A stretch of DNA of 14,196 bases from JANPJV01 sp031425695. Its GTDB lineage: Bacteria; Pseudomonadota; Gammaproteobacteria; Xanthomonadales; SZUA-5. Below the pieces are notes generated by a model, which worked only from the letters and a program-made list of their open reading frames with translations, was not told the DNA's origin and searched no databases. The first letter of the stretch is position 1, and each line of letters starts with the position of its first letter. Where the stretch lies: assembly GCA_031425695.1 (NCBI GenBank), contig JANPJV010000255.1:1-14196 (forward strand), written 5' to 3'. Positions 8,485 to 14,196 of this stretch are shown piece after piece. The position numbers and the translations under genes are program-made.

Positions 8485-10248
8485 CTACGGGGGCGTGGCC
8501 GGGGCCATTGCCGGTTTGGGCGGGGCGTCCGTAGTGGCCGGAGCCGCCTCCGCGGCCTTCACCCCATGCGCCTGCAAGGGAAACGGCGCCTGGTGGAAGC
8601 CGTGGCAGGAGATGCAGGTGCTGCCGAGTTTTTCGCTGGCGTGCTCGCCGGCGTGGCATTGGCGGCAGTTGCTGATCTCGGGGATGAGGAGGTCGGCGCT
8701 GTTGTGCGAGAGGCTGGCGTCGTGGCAATCGGCACACTTCATGGTGGTGTGCTTGGCGTGGCTGAAGCGGGCCTTGCCGTACCACTTGCCGGAGACGCGC
8801 ACCGGGGCGACCAGCCAGCCTCCGATCGTGGCGTCCGGCTTCCTGGAAACGCTGTGGCAGACGCTGCAGGCGCGGCTGGTGAAGAGCGCATCGCCGATCT
8901 GCTGCGAGCGGTCGCGCGCCCAGACCAATGCTTCGCGCTGTTCCGAGGCGGTCATCGCAGCCCTTGCCGCCTGCCCGGGACGGCTGCGCTGACGCACGGT
9001 GGCGGGTGCCTGCGGATCGTCGTATTCGCCTTCGAGCGCGATCTTCGAATAGAACTCGTCGAGCATGTATTGCACTTCCGCGACCTTGCCGTGCGGCACC
9101 TGGCGAGTGGGGATGCGCTGGTCGAAGCCGAGCGTGTGGCAACTCTGGCAGTGCGGCTCGAAGTCGATCGGCGCGATCAGCGCGCCACCCGGCTCGGGCA
9201 CGTGGCAGTCGACGCAATCCAAGTGGCGCACGCCAGTCGGGCTCTGGACGCCGCGCTCGCGCAGATGGGTGGCGTGCGGGAATTTGAGGCCGGAGGTTTC
9301 GGTGAGCGCCTCGCTGTCCATGCTCGTGCGCACCGGGGCGAATTTCCCGGTCGCGTCCCAGGCCGGCAGCAGCACCTGGAACTGCGGGTGATTGCCACCG
9401 AAATCGCCGACATCGGTGAGCTGGGTGCCGCCCTTAAGGCGCTCGGACAGGTTGGTGTGGCAATGCGAACAGAGCTCCTGGTCGGCGCGCACCAGGCCTT
9501 CGCCGCCGCTGTGGTCGCGATGACAGTGGGCGCAGCGCGCGTCCGCCAATTCATAGAGGGGGAATTTAGCGGGATCGGCGTGCGCCGGCGTGGCCGCGTG
9601 GCAAGTCAGGCATTTCTCGTCCTGGACGACGCCGAAGGGAGATCCGTGGCACGCCTGGCAATCCTTCGCCAGCGTGTGGTGCGCGCCGGCGAGGCGGCCG
9701 GTGTCCCAGGTCGAAAGGCCGAAACCGGGCGTGTTCTTGGTCAGCGCGCGGAAGGTCGGCACGTAGTGGGCAACGATCGGGATCGCCAGTCCGACGATCA
9801 CCGCCAGCAGCAGCAGGATCCATGCTGGACGACGCTTGCTCATGCCGGCTTCGGCCAGCGACTGCGGCAGGGCTTCGGCCTGTTCACGGCTGGCGACTTC
9901 GGATTTGTCGACCAGCGCGACCTCGACCGCGGCTTCGAAATCCTTCGGTGGCCCGACGATGGTGATGCGGGTGTTGCCGACTTCGATGTTGCTGCCAACC
10001 GAGGCGATCGCGGTCTGCTCGAAGTTGCCGTCGATGCGCAAGCCTGAGGCGACCAGCGACTCGACCCGAAAGCGGCCGTCGCCGAGGGCCACGACGAGCG
10101 CATGTTCGAGCGCGGCGCGCAGGTCGTTGACGAAGATCGCCTGGTTGGCGGCGCGGCCGATCGTCAGCGTTTCGCCGAAGTGGATTTCCTCCTCGTAGGA
10201 GACCGAGCCCTTGCCCTTCTTGATGACACGGCGGATGAACCATTTCAT
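8485..10248 (-). CDS. FHA-domain, membrane-anchored decaheme cytochrome c
   Basis: 587 residues in three parts. Residues about 1-100 form an FHA-like beta domain with the Gly31-Arg32 signature, an Asn41-Asp42 turn and His49-Ala50; the usual phosphothreonine-contacting Ser and Asn positions appear to be Ala46 and Ser69. Residues about 143-162 are one transmembrane helix preceded by Lys-Arg-Arg, which puts the FHA part in the cytosol. The rest is periplasmic and carries ten CXXCH motifs at 197, 213, 239, 260, 345, 367, 461, 505, 528 and 545, then a Pro/Ala-rich tail. The first four are tightly spaced; the others come in pairs, as in doubled-CXXCH multihaem proteins. There is no cleavable signal, so the helix serves as anchor. 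The gene follows the cytochrome b gene after a structured 204-bp spacer. Inference: takes electrons from the b cytochrome on the periplasmic face and passes them outward, while the FHA part docks or senses a cytosolic partner. The domain order is plain; the pathway is inferred. Confidence 0.93.
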   Translation of the reverse strand: MKWFIRRVIKKGKGSVSYEEEIHFGETLTIGRAANQAIFVNDLRAALEHALVVALGDGRFRVESLVASGLRIDGNFEQTAIASVGSNIEVGNTRITIVGPPKDFEAAVEVALVDKSEVASREQAEALPQSLAEAGMSKRRPAWILLLLAVIVGLAIPIVAHYVPTFRALTKNTPGFGLSTWDTGRLAGAHHTLAKDCQACHGSPFGVVQDEKCLTCHAATPAHADPAKFPLYELADARCAHCHRDHSGGEGLVRADQELCSHCHTNLSERLKGGTQLTDVGDFGGNHPQFQVLLPAWDATGKFAPVRTSMDSEALTETSGLKFPHATHLRERGVQSPTGVRHLDCVDCHVPEPGGALIAPIDFEPHCQSCHTLGFDQRIPTRQVPHGKVAEVQYMLDEFYSKIALEGEYDDPQAPATVRQRSRPGQAARAAMTASEQREALVWARDRSQQIGDALFTSRACSVCHSVSRKPDATIGGWLVAPVRVSGKWYGKARFSHAKHTTMKCADCHDASLSHNSADLLIPEISNCRQCHAGEHASEKLGSTCISCHGFHQAPFPLQAHGVKAAEAAPATTDAPPKPAMAPATPP

Positions 10249-10296
10249 GTCGGTCGAGTTCTCGGTTTATCAGTCGGCGCCGTGGATCGAAGGGGC

Positions 10297-10441
10297 GTGG
10301 CACATGGATGTGCCACTTTTCGGGTGACGAAGTCACCGAAAATGAAGCCAAACAACTTAGATGACCAAGTCATCAAAAATGAAGCGAAACAAAAATGACA
10401 CTTTCTATTGAGCGTGTCGGCGGACGTCCATGGATGGACGT
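10297..10441 (-). repeat. Structured intergenic element, copy 1
   Basis: Read on the minus strand the element runs: hairpin ACGTCCA/TGGACGT (10441-10424, loop TCCA); a GACAC...GTGTC pairing around 10417-10397; a T-rich stretch containing GCTTCATTTTT; hairpin GATGAC/GTCATC (10374-10360); a second GCTTCATTTT; hairpin GGTGAC/GTCACC (10337-10323); and hairpin GTGGCAC/GTGCCAC (10316-10297, loop ATCCAT). The GATGAC and GGTGAC blocks are a tandem duplication of 37-bp period. It fills the spacer between the cytochrome b stop and the FHA-decaheme start and ends 48 bases before that ATG. It matches the element at 11391-11501 in order and orientation. Confidence 0.75.
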
Positions 10442-10452
10442 ACGTCGACCCA

Positions 10453-11346
10453 TCACCAGTAAAAAAACACAGAGACAATGTGCGCCGTCAGCGCGCCGAG
10501 CAGGCCGAGGGAGAGCGGCACGTGCACATACAGCCAGATCTCCATCAGCGCCTGCAATTGGATGTCCCGGGCGACGCGGCTGGCCAGTGAACGCTTGCGC
10601 GAGACGATGTCGATCAGCCGGCGCAGGGTTTCCGATTGGGCGTCCGACGCCTTGGTCGCCAGGAAGTCGACCATCATCACCATGGTGTTGCCACTCTGCG
10701 GCGCGATCTCGGCGTCGCCGGCGGCCAACACCGCTTCCTTGAGGCGCACCAGCGCCTGGTTGGAATCGTCGCGCGCGCGCAACTGGGCCCAGGCCCCGCC
10801 GCCGAGCTTGGTGCCCTGGATCGAGCGCAGGATCACGTCATGCACGCTGGAATCGACCTTGTCGGCGAGCACCAGCGCCTGTCCGTCGAGCTCGCGGATC
10901 TCTTCGATCATCGCCAGCCGCGTGGTATTCGCGCGATTGCGGGTCATGAGCTCCGGAAAACGGATGTAGGCATAGACGCCGAAGAAGCCGCTGAAGATCA
11001 CCGCGAACATCAGGAACAACGCGAGCGTGTGGATGTTCCAGCCGATCTGGAAGCCGGCGTGGAGCAGCGCGATCAACATCAGCGTGGTGCCGAGGTAGAC
11101 GTGCGCGGACAGCCAGCCGCGCAGGGTGCCGGTCGCATTCTTGTAGCGGCGCTTGCGGATGCCGAACCAGAGCAACCACAGGATCAGCAGCGCGCCGATG
11201 GTTCCGAGCGTGTAGCCGAGCCAGGAGCCGCCGTTGGGAACGCCGATCGGATCGTGCCAGACGTAGGCGGCAAGCGAGCCGATCGCGAGCAGCGTCGCGA
11301 TCCACAGATAGCGATAGCGACCGAAATTGAGGATCGAGTCATGCAT
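10453..11346 (-). CDS. Five-helix membrane protein, predicted diheme cytochrome b
   Basis: 297 residues with membrane helices at about 13-30, 42-62, 79-100, 105-128 and 268-295. Helix 3 carries His82 and His96 and helix 5 carries His275 and His289; both pairs are H-x13-H, the spacing needed to hold two stacked b haems between two helices. The positive-inside rule (RKRR at 64-67) puts the N-terminus in the cytosol and the C-terminus in the periplasm, so one haem lies near each face. Residues about 131-267, between helices 4 and 5, form a large soluble charged domain predicted to be cytosolic, a plausible dock for the Fe-S flavoprotein encoded upstream. The start has GAGG 10 bases upstream. I do not recognise a named family; it is not a NapH-, DmsC- or NrfD-type protein by eye. 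Role (inference): carries electrons across the inner membrane between the flavoprotein and the FHA-decaheme cytochrome. Confidence 0.88.
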   Translation of the reverse strand: MHDSILNFGRYRYLWIATLLAIGSLAAYVWHDPIGVPNGGSWLGYTLGTIGALLILWLLWFGIRKRRYKNATGTLRGWLSAHVYLGTTLMLIALLHAGFQIGWNIHTLALFLMFAVIFSGFFGVYAYIRFPELMTRNRANTTRLAMIEEIRELDGQALVLADKVDSSVHDVILRSIQGTKLGGGAWAQLRARDDSNQALVRLKEAVLAAGDAEIAPQSGNTMVMMVDFLATKASDAQSETLRRLIDIVSRKRSLASRVARDIQLQALMEIWLYVHVPLSLGLLGALTAHIVSVFFYW

Positions 11347-11390
11347 TAACGTTTGACCTCACGAGACCTCTGGATCCGTTGCGAGTCGTG

Positions 11391-11501
11391 CGGCACGTGG
11401 AGGTGCCGGATTTTCAGTGACGCAAGGCATTGAAAATGAAGCGGAACAAAATCACACTTTTTGTTGAGCGTGTCTGAGAAGCCCAGGATGGGCTTTCTCA
11501 G
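11391..11501 (-). repeat. Structured intergenic element, copy 2
   Basis: On the minus strand, starting 8 bases after the flavoprotein stop: hairpin CTGAGAAAGCCC/GGGCTTCTCAG (11501-11474, one-base bulge, loop ATCCT); an ACACGCTCAAC...GTGT block; a T-rich GTTCCGCTTCATTTT block; an imperfect TTTTCAATG/CAsTGAAAA hairpin (11436-11411); and hairpin CGGCAC/GTGCCG (11408-11391, loop CTCCAC). It ends 44 bases before the cytochrome b ATG. The first hairpin could act as a terminator or attenuator, but no T run follows it directly. The order of blocks and many single-stranded bases agree with copy 1, while the stems differ. Confidence 0.75.
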
Positions 11502-11508
11502 GCCCCAA

Positions 11509-13899
11509 TTAGGGCCCTCTCGCGTAGGCGTATTGCGGCAGCTGCTCGGGCGAGATGCGGATCGCGGCGCCGGTCGGGCAGGCGCGCACGCAGGCGGCGC
11601 CGCCCTTGATGTCCTTGCACATATCGCACTTGACCGCCTTCTTCTCGTGGTTGTCGGGGTCGTAGGGCGATTCGCCCGGGCCGGGGCCGGCGCCGAGCAT
11701 CAGCCACTGCAGCAAGCCCGGCTTGCTCTTCGGCTTGGTTGCCATGTGGATCACGCCGTAAGGGCAGTTGCGCTCGCAGTTGCCGCAGCCGATGCAGTTG
11801 TCGGCAATGAAGACTTCGCCGTTCGGCGCGCGATGAATCGCATCCGGCGGGCAGTCCTTCATGCAGTGCGGGTGCTCGCAATGACGGCAGGAGGTCGGTA
11901 CATGCACGTTGGCGAAGGTCGGCCCCGCCTCGCGATCCAGCCGCGAGGTGCCGCCATGGGTCTCGGCGCAGGCCTTCTCGCAGTTGTCGCAGCGCACGCA
12001 CAGCGATTCGTCGATCAGCAGCACATCAGTGGCTTCGCCGATGCCCTGGCCAATCAGGAACGAGATCACGTCGCCGCCCGCACCCGCCGCCTGCATGGTG
12101 ATGTTTTCGGCAGTGCGCTTCTTGACCTCTTTCGCCAGCTTTTCGCGCAGCTGCGGATTGGAGGCCATCAACCGCCGGAAGGCATCGCGCTCGACGCGGA
12201 TGGTTTCCGTGGCAATCGCCGCCTTGGCCGTCGCCGAACGCTTGCCGCCGCCGACAATGGCCATTTCGCCGACGTAGTTGCCCGCGGGCACGTAGGACAG
12301 CACCACGTCCTGGCCGCCGATGTTGCGCGAAATGGTCAGCGAGCCGACGCGGACCAGATGCACGGCGTCGCCGTCGTCGCCCTCACGGAAGAGCACTTCG
12401 CCGGCCTTGAAACGGGTCAGCGTGGCGCCGGCGACCACATCGCGGATCTGCTCGGGCGTGGCCTCGTCGCCAAAGCGCTGGGCGATGGCGCGGCCGATGA
12501 AGGCGCGATCAATGATCTTCTTGACCGCATCGACCGAGTTGATCAACTTCTGCATCGAGCGCCGTGGCGTTTCGAGCAGCACGCAGTCCTTGCCGGCGGT
12601 CACCGTGGCAGCGCGGCGGCGCCCGGAGATCAGGCTCATCTCGCCGAAGAATTCGCCGGGGTTCAGCGCCACGCGCTTGCCGGTGGCCTCGTCGACCAGC
12701 ACTTCGACCTGCCCGGCGACGATGCAGTAGAAACTGTTGGTGTAGTCGTTGCGCTTGAACAGCGTGGCGCCCTGCTTCGGCGTACGAATGTCCGAATCGA
12801 TCATGAATTCGCGCAACTGCAGAGGCGTGATCGTCGCCAGCAGCGGCACCGCCTTCTGCACGCGCTCGAGTGCCGAGGCGACCGACTTGAACCCGGGCAT
12901 GCGCTCGAACTTGGCGCGCAGCAGCGGTTCGTCGGCGGGCTCGACATTCTTGCCGAGGATGTACTCGACGACCTCGTAGCCCTGGTTCATCGCCTGCTTG
13001 ATCAGGGGATAGCCGCCGAGCGCGCCGACGATGTACAGGCCTGGGACGTTACTCTCGTACTTCTCGCTGATTGCCGGCACCGCGGCCGGGTCATCATTGG
13101 GAAACTTGACGCCGCACGCCTCGACGAAGGCACGCGGCGGGTTGGCGCCCAAGCGGCCGATGATGCGATCGCACAGGACCTGGGCACGGCCCTTGGGCGT
13201 GTTGAGGATCAGCCGGCCCGGCTTGCGCCCGACCGACAGCTTGTCGACGCGCTCGGGGGCGGTGCCGAAATAGCACTCGATGACGCCGTCCTCGATCGCC
13301 TTCAGGATATTGCGCAGATTGCCTTCCTTCGCGCGCGCGAACTCGTCGCGGCGATTCACCACGATCACCGTGTTCTGCTTGGAAAGCGCGACGGCATTTT
13401 CGATCGCGGCGTCGCCGGCACCGACCACGATGATGGTCTCGCCTTCGTATTCGTCTGGATCGTCCAACGTGTATTGCACGAAGGGCGCGTCGTCGCCGGG
13501 CACGCCGAGCTTGCGGATGTTGCCCTGCAGGCCGATGCCGAGAATCACGTTCTTGGCTTGCACTTTCTCGGTGCGGCCGATGCTGATCTCGAAGCCGCCG
13601 TCGATCTTCGTGATCTTGCTGACTTCGGCGCCGTACTTCACGTTGACGCCGAGCTTGGCGACGCCCTGGTCCCAGGCGTCCAGGATCGATTCGCGGCTGC
13701 CGGCCTGGAACACCATGGGCGAGCGCAAGGGCAGAGCGTCCGGCTCGGCCATCACATGCTTGCCCTTCTGGTACCGGTAGATCGTGTTGGACAGCTGCGG
13801 GGAGGCTTCGAGCAACACATGCGGAATCTTGAGCTCGGCCGCGCGCCCCGCTGCGCTCATGCCCCCGGGACCCGATCCGATAATCGCAATATCGATCAT
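11509..13899 (-). CDS. FAD/NAD(P)H oxidoreductase fused to two cNMP-binding domains and a four-cluster ferredoxin
   Basis: 796-residue soluble cytosolic protein. Residues 1-320 resemble thioredoxin reductase: FAD loop GSGPGG (8-13), NAD(P)H loop GAGDAA (160-165) followed by NRRDEF (182-187), whose Arg pair suggests NADPH, and a closing FAD motif near 289-305 (IVGALGG, then KQAMNQG). The redox-active CxxC of true thioredoxin reductases is absent. Two cyclic-nucleotide-binding domains follow, about 365-460 (PGEFFGEMSL...RRAAT) and 485-580 (GNYVGEMAIV...KRSAT), each with a recognisable phosphate-binding cassette. Residues 625-780 hold 16 Cys in four groups (634/637/640/644, 671/674/679/683, 702/705/708/712, 758/761/770/774), the layout of DmsB/NrfC-type ferredoxin subunits with four [4Fe-4S] clusters. 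The start at 13899 places the beta strand MIDIAIIGSG at the N-terminus; a GTG at 13908 is possible. Longer in-frame extensions run into repeats and are rejected. Likely role: feeds NAD(P)H electrons through Fe-S clusters to the membrane cytochrome b encoded next, gated by a cyclic nucleotide. The domains are clear; the direction of electron flow is inferred. Confidence 0.93.
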   Translation of the reverse strand: MIDIAIIGSGPGGMSAAGRAAELKIPHVLLEASPQLSNTIYRYQKGKHVMAEPDALPLRSPMVFQAGSRESILDAWDQGVAKLGVNVKYGAEVSKITKIDGGFEISIGRTEKVQAKNVILGIGLQGNIRKLGVPGDDAPFVQYTLDDPDEYEGETIIVVGAGDAAIENAVALSKQNTVIVVNRRDEFARAKEGNLRNILKAIEDGVIECYFGTAPERVDKLSVGRKPGRLILNTPKGRAQVLCDRIIGRLGANPPRAFVEACGVKFPNDDPAAVPAISEKYESNVPGLYIVGALGGYPLIKQAMNQGYEVVEYILGKNVEPADEPLLRAKFERMPGFKSVASALERVQKAVPLLATITPLQLREFMIDSDIRTPKQGATLFKRNDYTNSFYCIVAGQVEVLVDEATGKRVALNPGEFFGEMSLISGRRRAATVTAGKDCVLLETPRRSMQKLINSVDAVKKIIDRAFIGRAIAQRFGDEATPEQIRDVVAGATLTRFKAGEVLFREGDDGDAVHLVRVGSLTISRNIGGQDVVLSYVPAGNYVGEMAIVGGGKRSATAKAAIATETIRVERDAFRRLMASNPQLREKLAKEVKKRTAENITMQAAGAGGDVISFLIGQGIGEATDVLLIDESLCVRCDNCEKACAETHGGTSRLDREAGPTFANVHVPTSCRHCEHPHCMKDCPPDAIHRAPNGEVFIADNCIGCGNCERNCPYGVIHMATKPKSKPGLLQWLMLGAGPGPGESPYDPDNHEKKAVKCDMCKDIKGGAACVRACPTGAAIRISPEQLPQYAYARGP

Positions 13900-13985
13900 G
13901 TCGCTCACGTGTCCATCACGATTCCAGTCGCGAAGTGTAGGTAGTGGGTGGGGCCGGGTGCAATGTGCTGGAGTGCGGCGCTGTC

Positions 13986-14079
13986 GGTGGGTCTGCGCTG
14001 CGCGCGGACGCTGTGCTGTTGCCGTTGCTGTTGGTGGGTCTGCGCTGTGCGCGGACGCTTTGCTGTTGCCGTTGCTGTT
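13986..14079. repeat. 47-bp direct tandem repeat, two copies
   Basis: Bases 13986-14032 and 14033-14079 differ at only two positions, and a third copy begins (GGTGGG) at 14080. The unit contains GTTGCCGTTGCTGTT. It lies immediately upstream of the flavoprotein gene, where its promoter should be. It creates spurious open frames running to 14190. A minisatellite-like tandem duplication or an assembly artefact are both possible. Confidence 0.85.
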
Positions 14080-14089
14080 GGTGGGGAAG

Positions 14090-14196
14090 GCGCGTGCGCC
14101 GGCGCGATTCGGGTTGGGGGTGAAGCGGAGGACGCGGCCCCCCCCCCGCAGCCCCCCCAAACACAACCCCCCACCCCCCCCCAAACCCACGCAGAC
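14090..14196. other. Low-complexity C-run tail at the window end, no gene seen
   Basis: This end has homopolymer C runs of 10 (14138-14147), 7 (14152-14158), 6 (14167-14172) and 9 (14174-14182) broken by A-rich bits. Nothing else in the window looks like this. It resembles poor-quality sequence at a contig end more than a functional site. Together with the repeat at 13986 it means the 297 bases upstream of the flavoprotein gene give no readable promoter. Confidence 0.6.

Noticed and set aside
11509..13899. Calling the gene thioredoxin reductase
   Set aside because: The fold is similar, but the catalytic CxxC between the FAD and NADPH parts is missing and the chain continues into cNMP and ferredoxin domains.
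11461..13944. An 827-residue open frame on the plus strand
   Set aside because: It is antisense to the flavoprotein gene, whose motifs (GSGPGG, GAGDAA, 16 Cys) are unmistakable. The plus-strand product is rich in Arg, Ala, Asp and His with no domain, as expected of a GC-rich shadow frame.
13900..14190. N-terminal extension of the flavoprotein by 97 residues
   Set aside because: The extension is translated from the tandem repeat and C runs and gives low-complexity Gly/Ala/Thr/Arg sequence, while the normal FAD-binding strand begins at the ATG at 13899.

Overview
The window looks like a chromosomal piece of a GC-rich Gram-negative bacterium, most likely a proteobacterium. It encodes an outer-membrane beta-barrel, a lipobox lipoprotein and a REP-like hairpin cluster of the CCCCTCTCCC/GGGAGAGGGG kind that I associate with Xanthomonadales and some other proteobacteria; the taxonomic guess is an inference. 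All six convincing genes lie on the minus strand, so transcription runs from high to low coordinates. I see no tRNA, rRNA, CRISPR array, insertion sequence or integrase.

Upstream module, 13899 down to 8485. The first gene encodes a 796-residue cytosolic flavoprotein that joins a thioredoxin-reductase-like FAD/NAD(P)H domain, two cyclic-nucleotide-binding domains and a 16-cysteine ferredoxin domain for four [4Fe-4S] clusters. Next comes a five-helix membrane protein with two H-x13-H helices, as expected of a diheme cytochrome b. Third is a decaheme cytochrome c anchored by one helix, with an FHA-like domain on its cytosolic side. The two spacers in this module (about 160 and 200 bp) carry two copies of the same element, whose hairpin stems differ in sequence but keep their pairing.

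Downstream module, 8036 down to 109, separated by a 448-bp spacer that contains a long fold-back. Its genes encode a lipoprotein with two GlcG/DUF336-type domains, a 597-residue predicted outer-membrane beta-barrel (one base after the lipoprotein stop, so probably translationally coupled), and a secreted 1304-residue protein with ten CXXCH haem sites followed by a six-repeat LVIVD-type propeller. A REP-like hairpin cluster lies between the last two genes.

Read together, the genes can be ordered into a chain across the envelope: NAD(P)H, FAD, four Fe-S clusters, cytochrome b, FHA-decaheme cytochrome c in the periplasm, then the decaheme/LVIVD protein with a beta-barrel at the outer membrane. 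That is 22 predicted haems in six genes, with two sensor-type domains (cyclic nucleotide, FHA) on the cytosolic side. No gene for a periplasmic terminal reductase or a molybdopterin enzyme is visible. The chain is an inference from domains and gene order. It resembles porin-cytochrome systems for extracellular electron transfer in logic, but I do not recognise it as a described one. The right end of the window (13986-14196) is low-complexity, with a 47-bp tandem repeat and long C runs, and may be an unreliable assembly end.
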